A program made the position numbers and the translations under genes. Under the pieces are notes generated by a model. That model was not told where the DNA came from. It saw only the letters and a list, made by a program, of their open reading frames with translations, and made no database searches. A stretch of DNA of 64,000 bases, from the NCBI RefSeq assembly GCF_905147045.1, contig NC_065895.1:4283001-4347000 (forward strand). The letters are read 5' to 3'. The stretch is from Nymphalis io (Eukaryota > Arthropoda > Insecta > Lepidoptera > Nymphalidae). Positions within the stretch are counted from its first letter, which is position 1. Each line of letters opens with the position of its first letter. Of this stretch, positions 23,891-36,297 are shown piece after piece.

Positions 23891-24744
23891 AGATGCACAT
23901 CATCATCATCACAAAATAATAAGTTTAATATAATATATAATCAAAATTGTCATATATTTTAAATTTCAGAGAAAAAAAAATTAAATGCGCGAAGTTCTTT
24001 CGCATTTTTTCAACTTGCAAAGTGGATCAACTGGAAACACCCAGTCTGGTTTCCAATGTATATACCTCGTACGTTATCAGAACAATAACTACACGAACTA
24101 TTGTTCGAACCTCGCTGCACGCTTTGCGTTTGTTTCGCAATTTGTTTTACGCTTTTGCAGATTGCAAAGACTGTTTAAGCGTAACAACGCCTGTATTGCA
24201 CTGTCTACTATTCTGACAAATATTTACCGAAACGAGCAAGATCTTGTTTGATATTTCTGATCTATTTGATATATTGCCGCATTGATTTAAATGAAATTAC
24301 ATCACATTATTTTGTAATCTAGTTTAGTTAAATGTAATTTTACATACAAATAAGTTATTCTTAGTTAGTTATTTTAATTAAAATACTAGTGTTTTGCTTT
24401 ACAAACATTGCAGAGTTTGTTACTTGGGCCCAGCGCTTCGTGTTGTCCAAACATTGTTTTACTTACTGTTTGCACATAGATTTAATTTTAAATGCTAAAA
24501 TAGTGTTCCATGATAGTCCTTAAAAATAAAGTGAAACGTATATAATTTTCTTCATATATTGAAGCAGGATGGGACTAGAAACAGCGAGTTTTCCCAGCCC
24601 TGTCCCAGACAGCTAGTTTAAAATTTTTTAAATAAATATATTTACTAAATATTATGATGAAAAGAAAATACATATTATTGACAGCTACAAACTACATGAA
24701 TATATCACTTTATAAATAAAATATATAAAACACTGTTTATTTAT

Positions 24745-25030
24745 ATATATATATATATAAATAGAAAAATTATCTTGTCTTAAAATTGTAATGTCTTGTT
24801 CTTCTATATAAATTAAAACGAATGTTTGGTGTCTATGCGTTTTTAAAACATTCGTCCGATTGTGATGAAATTTTAGAGAGTTGTTCCGAGTAAGCACGGG
24901 AGATTGTTAACTTAAAAAAATCTTACATCTTTATATTTAGAGATCTTTATATGTTTGTCCTTTAATATAAACGTTCCATGTAGAGTTGTATTCTATCTGT
25001 GCGAAGCCAGGGATAGTTTATGTATAATAT
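24745..25030 (+). repeat. Helitron-like or related lepidopteran repeat, degenerate
   Basis: A short TA tract is followed by GTGTCTATGCGTTTTTAAAA, CATTCGTCCGATTGTGATGA and AGAGTTGTTCCGAGTAAGCA. The right part ends GTGCGAAGCCAGGGATAG, which resembles the GCGAAGCC end of lepidopteran Helitrons. Boundaries are uncertain. Confidence 0.45.
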
Positions 25031-26368
25031 AAACAAAGAAAACAGTCCCATTTATAATAAAACATTAAAAGCGATTGTGAGTTATTTCAATTTGGTGTTT
25101 CAATTTATCTAATATTACGTTAGATAATCAGTAAAACAAGTCAACAAAAATGACAATCAACGCGACACACCACGATAACGAAATCTTGATAAAAGTGAAA
25201 TGTACATAACACCAATGACGTTAATCTTTACACACCTCACACACACTCATTAAATGTCTTATAAAAGTGTGATGAGATACCTTAGTCATTTGCAAGGATG
25301 TATTAAAAAATGTATAAAAATGTTTTTTAAGTGAAATTCTATGGTCGAAGTAAAATTCCTAAGGTAAAAATTGAGTATGAGATTTATGTACGTAAAGTTT
25401 AAAAATATAAGGTTGCGTACCTTTTTAATAGCAATAATTAGTTAGAAATATTATTAAGTGTTGGCAGATTTGGAATTTGTATTGAAATATCATGATCAGA
25501 TATCATTTCATCTTAGTAACAGCATTTTTTTGCCCGAGAAAAGTCCCTGTTGATAAGTACGTATGTTACAAAAATCTATCCGTATTTATTAAAATAATAA
25601 AGTAGAGCACTTTACATTGTGTCTCGTAACAAAGGCGTAAAGTGAACGTTTGATTGCTAAAGGGCAAATTTTATTTCCCTCAGCTTGATGAATGCCATTG
25701 TTCCCTAAAATAAACCTTTGTATAGCCATTGTTGAGGTAGTTTCACAAACGATCATAATAAGGTGTTTTAGGGCTGAATCTTTATTAAATATCTAAAGTA
25801 ACGCAATCACCCAGATTCAAACAGGAAATCTAAAACGTTCAATTTGTACATACTTTTCGAATTTCATTTCGATGCTTATGGTTTTTCTATTGTTCTATTG
25901 TAAAATGTTGAAATGCTCAATTAAAAATTTCATTATTTTCAACGTAACTCAAGTTAGGAAAGCTAATCAGAAAAAAAGAGAAGTTTGTTTTCATATTTTT
26001 ATTTTTATTTGCGTAAAACGAAACCCGTATAATTGACTAAAACGAAATTTACCCACTGACTTCATTTTACTTTTATATTTATTGTTTTAATTAATTTAAT
26101 TTGTAGATTGTACGTGCAGACGGATGACCGAACGTACTAAACATTACTAGATGTTTATTCGTATTACGAAAACTTCAGGCTCCGTGCTCCATTGTTTTTC
26201 GAATGTATTGTCATCTCTTACTTTGTTGCTAACAACTCATTTTGTGATAGTTGTTTGCAAGTGTTTCTATAGAATATTAATATAATTAACTAGCTATCCA
26301 TCACGGGATATTTTATTTTATCCCGCGCTGTTATTACCCGCACTTACAACACACGAACGCTCACGATT
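25031..26368. other. Syntaxin 1A intron sequence
   Basis: This 1.3-kb stretch is AT-rich and I see no gene, RNA or repeat in it. Confidence 0.5.
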
Positions 26369-26381
26369 TTTTACGCATTTA

Positions 26382-26674
26382 CAGTAACAGCCTGTGAATA
26401 TCCCATTGCTGGGCTGCCTCTTTTTTTTTTGAGAAGAAGGTTTGGAGCTTATTCCACAACGCTGCTCTAATGCGGGTTGGTGGAGTACACATGTACAATT
26501 TCAGTGAAATTTGACACATGCAGGTTTCCTCACGATGTTTTCCTTCACTGTATAGCACGAGATGAACTATAATAACAAATTAAGCACATGAAAATTCAGT
26601 GGTGCTTGCCCGGGTTTGAACCCACGATCATCGGTTAAGATTCACGCGTTCTAACTACTGGGCCATCTCGGCTG
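26382..26674 (-). repeat. tRNA-derived SINE (family A) with a 13-bp target-site duplication
   Basis: The minus strand reads AGCCGAGATGGCCCAGTAGT, a B box and the family A body, ending GGCTGTTACTG. The copy is flanked on both sides by TTTTACGCATTTA (26369-26381 and 26675-26687). The exact duplication fixes the element limits and points to a fairly recent insertion by a LINE machinery. The opposite-strand TTTTTTTTTT inside is a local A-run of the SINE body. Confidence 0.92.
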
Positions 26675-26687
26675 TTTTACGCATTTA

Positions 26688-27744
26688 TACATAAATATTT
26701 TATGCCGATTACATTTTTTTTAAATTAAGTATATGTTATAAATTTTGTTTATCATTAAAAATGCGCGCGTTTGCATTTGTTATCAAAGTCATTGTTTCGA
26801 AGTTTCCATTAAATGATTTCGACTAATAGCTTGAAGTTTAGGTAACTGTAGCCGTTGCGAGGTGCCATAAATGATGTTAAATGAGAAACATGCTCGGATG
26901 GTTATTGATTTTGTTTCAACGGAAAAACTTATAGATTTCCTTCAATAAATCACGTTTTTGGGTCATGGATTGGGAAGTAATTGGATAACTGGGGGGGAAC
27001 TTGTCAGCGCTCTGTAACGAAAGATGAAATCTTTTTTATTCAAATGTACGTTATATCGATGACAATTTTTGACTTCACTCTACAAACCTTTTAAAAGTGT
27101 CCTATAATTTAGTGTTTATATAATATTAATTTTTGAAATATATATAGGTTCAACTTAGGATATAAAAAATTCTCGATAAAACTAAATATTTTTCATGCAT
27201 CATAGTCCTGCATTTAATTTGAATGTAATACGTACGTGAGAGTCTTGCCATCACTAACTGCGAGCCCATTAAATTCTTAAAAGACTACACGACGACTGTC
27301 GAAACGACAATGGGACGCCGACGAATATGGACCGACGCCGTCCAGACGCTAAGGTTACGTATCATGCCTATGACGCTGCATGCGTTATTGAACGCTGAAA
27401 GTGTTTGCTATGCCCCAGACTTTCCTATTATTAGTAAAAGTCCTATTTAAGTTCATTCCCCATGGAAGGCGTGGTCAATAGTTTACTATACTCTAGTCGG
27501 TATTAAAATTGTATGAAATAAATTTTTATCCATACTCTTTCAATACAATCCAGCGATTAATAGACAAGGTAGTTTTGTGTGTGACATGACTTTGGTTTTG
27601 TCCAAAATCCAAAATGTTTTTTTTTAATGATTTCTACGTAAATGATAAATTAATATCGTAACTCCAATGAGCCTCTTTTCAAATTTTAATTAGAATAAGT
27701 CAATACTTAAGTATATTAATAGAACTTCGGACGAGGTTGCCTGG
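26688..27744. other. Syntaxin 1A intron sequence
   Basis: No exon or known repeat was recognised. The stretch at 27240-27480 is somewhat GC-richer (for example ATGGGACGCCGACGAATATG) but gives no long open frame with recognisable content. Confidence 0.45.
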
Positions 27745-27905
27745 GTTGAGGTCCTACTCAACATTTATTCAACCGCGAAACAGCAATACATAGTATTGCT
27801 ATGTTTCGGTTTGAAGGGTGAGTAAGCCTATGTAATTACAGACACAGGGGACATAACATCCTACTTCACATGATTGTTGGGCGCATTGACGATGCAAGGA
27901 ATGGC
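27745..27905 (+). repeat. Family B repeat fragment
   Basis: It contains GTTTCGGTTTGAAGGGTGAG and ATTACAGACACAGGGGACAT as in the copy at 15024, but it lacks the poly-A end. Confidence 0.65.
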
Positions 27906-28589
27906 CAAAGTTCATTTGTTCTAGTCTTACTATCAAGTAATAAAATAAATGTATGTTATTGATCAACAAAATAACCCAATGCAAAATTTAACACTGAAAC
28001 AAAAGTCTGCAAAAAAATTATTATTGCGTTAGTTGAGCCCACCTTATCAAGTGCCGGCGATAAGCTATCTTGGTAATCTGATTAATTGGTGATTCATGGT
28101 TCATGTGTTACCAACGCGAGGCCCATAAGCCTCGATCCTATCGACCCGATCATACCCATGACCTTCACATACTCATCGGTATTTAATAAAACATAGAAAA
28201 AATACTATTACAAATTTCATAAATCTATTACTTTTTGTAATATTATTTCAATATTCTTTATTTGAAAAAATATTTATATCGGTAATATTAATTAATTTTT
28301 ATTTGAAAAATTCTAAGTGGGTTGAACCAACAGTTGATTTGAAATCAACCTTTTTTGACCATTGACCTTGTCTATTTCTAATTTTGTACGTTCGACTAGA
28401 CCGTAATTTAAGTATTTCTGACCTTAAGTGGAAAGCGACCTCGAATCTACATCGAATTAATCTTATAAGTGCGAATTCCTTTGTTGCGTTGATTAATTAA
28501 AACTATTAAAGCAATAATTTATGAGAGATAGTTTAATTTTGCCTGTTCAAACTGACCTACTTATCAACCACTACATATATTATAAAACA

Positions 28590-28800
28590 AAGTCCCTTCC
28601 GCGACTGTCCGTCTGAACGCGATAAACTCGAAAACTACTGAACGGTATTTCATACAGTTTTCACTAATGATTACAGTGATTTACGAGAAAGGTGTAGGCA
28701 CAGTATAGGTGTATAATTCATTAAGGTTAAAGTCACGCCGATTTTGAGCTTTACTGACGTGCGCCGCGTATACGTACAACTATATAAACGTTTTATGTAG
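28590..28800 (+). repeat. Helitron-like lepidopteran repeat, degenerate
   Basis: CGAAAACTACTGAACGGTAT, TTTCATACAGTTTTCACTAA and TGATTTACGAGAAAGGTGTA are typical of a very common lepidopteran repeat with an A-CTACTGAACGG core. The GCGCCGCG stretch near 28762 may be the decayed GC-rich 3' end. Confidence 0.5.
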
Positions 28801-29285
28801 CGGAATGATTTATATACTCTCCATCTATATATGGATCTGCTGTTATAAGTTTTAATTTAACGATAAGTAACAAAGTTTATATTTTTTGTGAATTATATTT
28901 ATTTGGAGTTTTTAAATAACCTACTTTTTTATTATTTTTTTCGTGATGTAGATTAAACGAGAACAGAAAAGTTTAATCACTTCAACTTGCAAGGAGATAT
29001 AAAGGGGCTCCGGAGAATTCTTAAAAGTTAAGCACGATGCATAATACCGTTGCTAGTTGTGGGGGTTTGTTTTGAGGTTGGATTCTTGCCAGCATTTCCT
29101 TTAATATAGATAGCCTAAACTGTTCTGCAATCGGTTGTTGCCTTCAGCCACAAGTCAACTAATTTCCTTCCTGTTTGGGTATTATATGACTCAGATAAGT
29201 GGTAACGTAGACAACTATGCCGTTGTAAAAATGAATTCTATGTAGAATTGATATTGCATTGTTTATTAAATAAATTATATATACA

Positions 29286-29462
29286 AATCTTCTTCTTCTT
29301 CTACCTAGCGTTTTCCCGGCCTAGTAACGCCAGGATTCGCTTTCCTGCATCTATGCCTCCACTTTGCCCGATCTAAAGCGTCCTCCTTAGTGAGATCGTG
29401 CTCTCATATCGTCCCTCACAACATCGAGCCAGCGCTTCTTGGGCCTGCCGCGGGATCTAAGG
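29286..29462 (-). pseudogene. C-terminal fragment of an RTE-like LINE, with stops
   Basis: On the minus strand the sequence encodes PRGRPKKRWLDVVRDDMR, then a stop, and the pieces KVEA and AGKTLGRR. The RPKKRW-D motif and the C-terminal AKWR/GKTLGRR pattern are typical of the end of RTE-type LINE ORFs in Lepidoptera. At least two in-frame stops occur. A TCT/AGA microsatellite marks the 3' end at about 29289-29302. Only the last 55 codons or so remain. Confidence 0.65.
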
Positions 29463-30971
29463 CCTTATACAAATATATAAAATATATATTATATATTTAT
29501 AGACTATATCTAAATATGTGTAAATTTTCAATGAGAGGAACCGACATAAAAATCAGCAACTTCAATTTAAAATCACAATAAAATTAATTTAAACTACGTT
29601 AATTTATCAGCGTAGACTTAAGATTTTTATCGTTTATAATCTTAAAGTATGTTATAATATATTTTGCATTTTCATTTTTTTTTAAAGATTTAAGGTATTA
29701 TGTGAATAAAAAAGTAGTAATAGATTGTTATTAATATGTTGATATTGAAGCATTCTATAATTACCTTACTTTTAAATGTTAATAAACCCGAAAATCGTTG
29801 ATAGTAGTTAATCGCTGATTCTTTTGCAATAATCTGTACTCTGTATCTGTGTTCTATATGCGTGTAAATTTGTCAAACCCAGCTATACCTAACACTCGTG
29901 AAATTTAAAACGGTGGCGACTTTACGTCTCTCATAATATTAAAAACACTTTGGACAACTTACTTATATCCAGTAAGATATAATAGCCAGTACCATCTTGT
30001 ACATACAAATGCATATAAATTATAAAAATAACTTATTAAATTACTATTTAAATCTGAAGAAAGAAAACTTCGATAAATACGTGTTTTTGATAAAATAATT
30101 TTATCAATGTTATGTAATTTTTCAACGTACTATATTGATTTTAGTTTTGAAATAAGTTATAAATTTTAAAGTAGCAGATGAAGTAATACCAGAATCAAGG
30201 CTGGCTTGCTGGCTCTGTTCCAACTGTCAACGTTTCTACATTATATTCGTCGAAGATAAACAATCAAGTAGTTTCGACAAATCTATGTTCGTATACAAAT
30301 AACAAATAAACCGAAACACACAAGTTTGATACAGAAATAAATATTTAAATCATAACCATAAAAATAATTTTCGTTTGAAATATAGATATAGTTTTTGTAT
30401 TCGTATTGTTTTAATCGACATTGAAAATTTTCGAGGAAAGATTGTGTTGGCTTGTAGGGTGACAAGACAATTAAGTATGTTAAATATTTTAATTTGTTCT
30501 GAATTAAAGGCGGTCATTAAAGCCTCTTTTGATATTGTAACTTATTTCGTACAGCCCTGGTGTCTGTATGAAAAGGATCCAAGGTTACCTTGTCCTAAAA
30601 TAAATTAAAGTAATCTTAGTTACTCGGCGATCAAGAAATTCAATACCAAGAAAGCTAGACTTACAAGGTCAAGTTGGGCGGTACTTCTTTTTCTAAGAAA
30701 TGTTTATGAACAATATAAGAGTAATAATACCATTGGTTATTTAAAGCTTTAAATGTCTCTGAGATTTCTTATCTGCTATATTATGAAAACATTATTATTG
30801 TATTATCGAGTCAATATGTAAATATTTATAGTTTTAAAGTAATTATTTTTATTATAATCTATTAATATTTCAATTATTTTGTTTTGTATGTTATTATTAT
30901 AAGAAAAAATAATAATATAAGAATACGTATCTTAATCAAGGATATTTGTTATAATGTTCGTTTGTTTTCAG
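29463..30971. other. Syntaxin 1A intron sequence before exon 3
   Basis: No gene or clear repeat was found. The open frames at 30283-30465 and 30375-30608 show no recognisable content. Confidence 0.5.
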
Positions 30972-31071
30972 GTGGAAGAGATACGAGAAATGATAGACAA
31001 GATCCAGGCTAACGTTGAAGAAGTAAAGAAGAAGCACAGTGCCATTTTATCAGCGCCGCAATCCGATGAAA
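30972..31071 (+). CDS. Syx1A: Syntaxin 1A, exon 3 (start of Habc domain)
   Basis: This 100-bp exon follows TTTGTTTTCAG and precedes GTAAGT. It encodes VEEIREMIDKIQANVEEVKK, then KHSAILSAPQSDE, and ends one base into a lysine codon. This is helix Ha of the N-terminal Habc bundle and is nearly identical to other insects, including the KKKHSAILSAP block. The Habc bundle folds back on the SNARE helix in closed syntaxin and binds Munc18/ROP. It joins in phase with exon 2 (phase 0) and with exon 4 (phase 1). Confidence 0.96.
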
Positions 31072-31395
31072 GTAAGTATATATATATATATAAAGAAATG
31101 TCCTGACGTTCCGACTATTATAGTACAGCCCCTCTTCCATACGTCATAGAAACTTGAAATTTGGAGGTAACTTCTTTTTGTAATCTAGAACACTAAATAA
31201 TTTTTGATTATAAGAAAGCTGCTGCATACCCGTAAACTTACTTCTTAATCTTAATCCAATCAATCAGTTCAGGTTATACTTGATAGCACAATAAGAAAAT
31301 TTTATAAACATACCAAGCGTATATAATCTATATACTTATCTACATTATGTCAATTGGTAGTGTAACAAATAGTAAATGGATAATGACAGTTATTA

Positions 31396-32527
31396 CGAGG
31401 CATGCCTTTTATGTTTTGTCGTTTGAAGAAAAAAACACAACTAGAACCCTATAGTACTTTTTATTGTTTTTCAAAGTATTCACCACGTAGCCTAATACAC
31501 TTTTCCATTCGCTCAAACCAGTTATTATAACATTTATTCCACTCTAAAGTGGGGGTGTTCAAAATGGCTAACTTGAAAGCGTTGACTGCTTTTTCACCGG
31601 ACTGGAACCTTTGATCACGAAGACTTCTTATTTTCGAAGTTCGGCGATGACTTGTGATAAACAAACTGTGGTATACCACTCTGCGTTAACCATTCTACGG
31701 TCTTCAAGTGCAATAGTCGCAACATGGCCGGTTTTTCCAACGAACGTGGCCACCATCTTCTTTGAAGTGCTTCGAGAACGAACAACTTTAGTCGGCTTTG
31801 GCTCGTCTTGAAAGATCCAGATTGTAGATTGTTGTTTGGAATCAGGATTGTAGGCATAGATCCAAGATTCGCCACCACTGATGATGTCGTAGATGTGATT
31901 TGACTCTCCTCGGTTGAACCTTTGCAGAGTTTTCTTACACCATCTGACGCGGGCCGCCTTGTGATCGTCGGAAAGCAGATGCGATATCCAACGGCAAACT
32001 AGCTTTTTCACACCAAGCGCTTCATGCAAGATCTTCTGAATGGTTGTCCCTGAGATGCCTAATAGAGCCTCTATCTCTCGATAAGTCACATGACGATCTT
32101 CGAGAATTAGTTTTCTCACAGCAATGATGTTATCTTCAGTGAAGGCGGATTTTGGGCGTCCTTCGCGAGATTTGTCACTAACACTAGTATGTCCACGCTT
32201 GAATTCTAAATACCAGCGTTCGACAGTTCACAGACATGGGGCTTCATCTGAACACTGATGTTAGCTATTCAAAACACTGAAGCCGTGTCAGGCCTCTTCT
32301 AAAGTTGTAGAAAATTATTGCACGAACATTTTCCTTAGAAAGATTTATTTTCGTGCGTAACCTGACAGATTCCAATCGACGCTGTGACTAAACCATAGCA
32401 TTCTCTCAATCCTAATACTTTCAACTGTTTTGAGATTCAAAATTTAAACACATTCGAATATAGAACAGTTCCAAATTCAAAATTGCCGGGAAATATGGAA
32501 ACGACAGAACTTAAAAGGCATGCCTAG
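31396..32527 (-). mobile_element. Mariner transposon, internally deleted
   Basis: The element has 27-bp inverted ends around AGGCATGCCTTTTA (left about 31398, right about 32525, with two or three mismatches), each flanked by TA (31394-31395 and 32528-32529), the mariner target. The length is about 1.13 kb, shorter than the 1.3 kb usual for the family. It sits in the syntaxin intron just after exon 3 and reads against the gene. The inactive transposase is described separately. Confidence 0.92.
31461..32360 (-). pseudogene. Mariner transposase remnant, catalytic core deleted
   Basis: The N-terminus (NLSKENVRAIIFYNFRRG) meets a stop after LQCFE and then a frameshift near 32220. From about 32218 the frame reads RWYLEFKRGHTSVSDKSREG, then GRP, a second helix-turn-helix, and the catalytic domain. 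The first catalytic block reads GGESWIYAYNPDSKQQST where active mariners have GDESWIYAYD, so the first aspartate of the DDD triad is glycine. WIFQDEPKPTKV and KTGHVATIALEDRR are intact. After VIAELRK the sequence jumps to IRSLRDQRFQSGEKAV. The roughly 60 residues with the second and third aspartates (HHDNA and SPDLAP in the family) are missing. The natural C-terminus, RGEYFEKQ, ends at 31461. This copy cannot transpose itself. Confidence 0.9.
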
Positions 32528-32529
32528 TA

Positions 32530-34924
32530 TTAGAAGATACATCATAGCCACACTGGTTATCGTTTATATTTGTAATAAAAAATTAGGACTTATAAAACAC
32601 CATGTTTACAGCTCACTTAACCTTTGTTTGATTATACAGCAATATTGCTGTAATAAAAACTCGCCCTTTGTAGATCTCTGAAATCGTATAAATAGGACTT
32701 TTATTGTGTAGGCGGGTGGTAGGATATTGTCTCTAAAAATAATGCTTGTCTGTGAACGTCATTGGATTACGTTGCACGCAGCGTGGGATGTAAGCGAAGT
32801 TCAATAAAGTGCTTATACATTACTTGAGGGTTTGGCGAACGGTACGAATGTGGGGTATTTTAATCAGATTTCATGGAAGTCTTTGTTTAATTTAAGCTTC
32901 TCGTATGCCTTTTATTAATAATCTCGGCTTACAGCGAGGTAAATTATTTATCATTTTTACATTAAACATTATTATTTAACCTTAAAGTGGAACATAATTA
33001 CTAAAGTGATGTTTTCTATTGTCAGAATACTTCAAGCGCTTTATTATTAGAAGAAAATTGATATAGAAATCGTGATAAACAAGTAATCGCAAAAATGTTG
33101 TATGTATCCATAAATATAGTTACGCATTGGATTAATACCGACGATTTAAATAATTTAGATGCTCGAAAGTAGAGGCTGGGCCTTAGAGGATATCAGGTTA
33201 TTTCCACATCCGGCTCGCGCATCTGCAGGCTTAACAAGATATAAATAATTCATATTTCTGTCAGAATTGACTATGACATACGTTATTGAATGTTATGGAA
33301 TGTTAACATCTTATCTACAAAAGCATAAAATGAATAGTTCGATTATTTTGATCACGTCTTGATCAAATGATCTTTTATGATTAATATTTAAAATATTTTA
33401 AGTGATTAATTTATAAATATTGGAAATTTAGCAGACTAGCTAAGATCAAGACTTTTTTATTTCTGATATACATTAAAATTAAAATAATATTTATAAATAT
33501 AAACAACTAACCATGTTGGTGGTTGTTACAATAAAATGAATATATCGTTATTTTTGACATAATATCATTGTCATGTTTTCAATGCAAAACATAAACGTTT
33601 TACCTATCGATCAATATTATATTTGCTATGCATTATTTTGAATTCATTCAAATGTTTACTAAAATATTGTAAAGCATTTTGGGAGGATTTTTATGTTTGA
33701 GAGCTCTAAGAACCTCAGTTACATTAAAAAAAAAAAATAATAATAATATTGCGTTAGAAGGGATTTTTGATGTATATACAAGGCAATGCCTTGACATGAT
33801 TGACATCGCACATCCTCAACTATAATACATTGACATTTGAGGAGAAAAATCTTCATTTCATCATAGTTTATTAACTATTATTAGATATACGAATAGCATC
33901 GTCACACCCCTTCAATTTTGAACTTGGTGGTGGTATGTTAGTATGCTATATATTTTCGAGTTGATCCCCTTAGGAACATAGTCATAATCATTAAATCATC
34001 AAGCCGTGTTTATACTGGCAGTTATATTACAAACTTAATGCAGCTTAACTGCAGGCAACGGCTAGTAACTTCTGATAAGTTTTTAAATAACATTTTTAGA
34101 ATTTGAAAATTTGGACGTTCATTTTAAAGCAATATTTTTAATTGAAACAGCAATTTGAATAATCAAATGTCCGTCCGTCACAAATTATCGTAATACAAAT
34201 TGACCCGGCCTTAATCGTGTCACATTCGCTCATTATATCTGCGTTCATAGCAGGACTGCTCTTCACGCCCGAGTCAATAAAAGCGCTCGGCGCTTGTCAT
34301 GAATTTGGATCGCTATTTATTTTACAAATTACTACAGATTTCGCTATTTACGCGAATACGTGGATCAGCTTCTGAATCTGATTGAAAAAAATATTTATGA
34401 GTCAGTTTATTGCGGTTTTCCGTTTTATGTTATAAAATATAAATACATATAATTATGATAAAATATTCAATGTGCTATCGGTGTTAGAAAAAATCCGTAA
34501 ACTATGAATCATTTTATATAACCATCAAGATATTTCATTCTAGCTTTGCATTCCGATTTACCATATGTTTTTTTAAGTTTTTGTTTAGTCATATTGTTAT
34601 TCAATTAAGATATAATTGAGTCTTACAATACATTCAGTAGCGTAAAAATCGTATGAAAAAATACGTTTTTTATTATATTAAAGTTTCGTTTTACTTAATT
34701 TACATTTACAATAATCTTATTTACATTTCACCTTTTTGTAATAAGTTTTATATATTAACTAGCAAAAGCCGATAGACGTTGTCCAGGATATGTGTATGTA
34801 AAAGATTATATGCTGTGCAGTGCCATCTAGCGGAGAGTTGTAGACACTATAAAAACATTCTCCATGAAAAAAATCATATATGTACCAATTGCCACTGTGA
34901 ACAGTCAAACAATATCGAAGTCAA
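32530..34924. other. Syntaxin 1A intron sequence
   Basis: No exon or clear repeat was recognised in this 2.4-kb stretch apart from short A and T runs. The sequence near 34745-34830 (GTGCCATCTAGCGGAGAGTT) has the look of an old lepidopteran repeat but could not be assigned. Confidence 0.45.
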
Positions 34925-35070
34925 TTTAAAACAAAATCAAATCAAAACACTTTATTCAATTAGACTTTTGAATCGAATTAATATTAAATGTAAATCTACC
35001 ACCTTAATCTCAAACAGATTTACCCTCTCAAACAGATATATTATAAGAATACAGGATGAAAACTGTTGAA
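34925..35070 (-). repeat. LINE 3'-end-like fragment
   Basis: ATCAAATCAAAACACTTTAT, TCAATTAGACTTTTGAATCG and ATCTACCACCTTAATCTC resemble, with decay, the 3' UTR of a lepidopteran LINE that reads on the minus strand. The 96-codon plus-strand frame that runs through it is not a gene. Confidence 0.45.
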
Positions 35071-35435
35071 ACTTATTTTTTTATCCATTTCAAATAACTT
35101 TAAACGCTCCGAGCGTCTGCGATAAATGGATATTCACAAAATCCGTAAATCCAATAAGAGCAACTCGAAAGGTATCGAAGGTATCCAACAAGTGAATTGA
35201 GGATTGAAGAAATTGAACTTTAAAAATATATCTCAGCTTTGTCGCCAACGGTTGGAACCAATTAACTGTACATGTGAATTTTCTTCGTTTCGTATAACTG
35301 GCATTTAGCTATTTTGAATTGTTGTTTTGTTACCGAAAATAAAGTGGTCACGTACTCTGATTGCGTAATCGGTTTATAGGTATTGATCGCGCGTTTTTTT
35401 AAATTTTAATGCGTATAAATCCATAGCCAAGGTAT

Positions 35436-35606
35436 TAAGCCAAGATGGTCCCGTTGTAAGAAATTGTGGGTTCAAATCTGGAATAGCACAATTGGAAACC
35501 TTGATATTGAATAGGAAACCTGCACTGCTACATGTGTATCACCAGTCCGTATTCCTTAAAAAAAGGAGGCCGTAGCCCAACAGTTGGACATTTATAAGCT
35601 GTTACT
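35436..35606 (+). repeat. Old SINE family A copy
   Basis: AGCCAAGATGGTCCCGTTGT, GTGGGTTCAAATCTGG and GGAGGCCGTAGCCCAACAGT match family A with many changes and deletions. It lies directly before a much younger copy, so the two differ clearly in age. Confidence 0.65.
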
Positions 35607-35644
35607 TTATTTTATATAGATTTTGTTGTGATGGTGGTTGGAAA

Positions 35645-35954
35645 GCCGAGATGGCCTAGTGGTAAGAACGCGTGAATCTTAACCGATGATCGTGGGTTCA
35701 AACCCGGGCAAGCACCACTGAATTTTCATGTGCTTAATTTGTGATTATAATTCATCTCGTGCTTTACGGTGAAGGAAAACATCGTGAGGAAACCTGCATG
35801 TGTCTAATTTCACTGAAATTCCGCCACATGTGAATTCTACCAACCCGCATTGGAGCAGCGTGGTGGAATAAGCTCTAAACCTTCTCCTCAAAAAGAGGAG
35901 AGGAGGCCTTTAGCCCAGCAGTGGGACATTCACAGGCTGTTACGGTTACGGTAC
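35645..35954 (+). repeat. tRNA-derived SINE (family A), full length, with target-site duplication
   Basis: The copy runs from GCCGAGATGGCCTAGTGGT through a B box (GTGGGTTCAAACCCGG) to GGCTGTTACGGTTACGGTAC. GGTGGTTGGAAA flanks it on both sides (35633-35644 and 35955-35966). The tail is a short GTTACG-type repeat. It is the best full-length example in the window. Confidence 0.92.
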
Positions 35955-36219
35955 GGTGGTTGGAAATTATAAGCATACACTGAATTAAACAAACATCAAT
36001 TTATTAAATATGTTGTATTGCAGGTAATTGGTCTGGTGCACTCTAAAGCTGACTCTAATTTTGATCGCGGATTGTATGCTCATTTAAGAAAAATATTTGT
36101 ATAGGCCAAACCAAACGAGTTTTGTGGTCTGGTTATGTGCGTGTTTCAAAATCTCCGAAATTTGGTACTCTAGTTGAAGCTGTTGGTCGTGACTTGTTAG
36201 GGTCTTATCGTAAGATACT

Positions 36220-36233
36220 TTATATATATATAG

Positions 36234-36295
<62 letters not shown>
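36220..36295. repeat. TA dinucleotide microsatellite
   Basis: A run of TA repeats of about 75 bases is broken once by GTATTA near 36231. Confidence 0.95.

Positions 36296-36297
<2 letters not shown>

Noticed and set aside
34779..35069. 96-codon plus-strand frame with several cysteines
   Set aside because: It runs through repeat-like sequence and a LINE 3' end. The cysteine spacing fits no domain I know.
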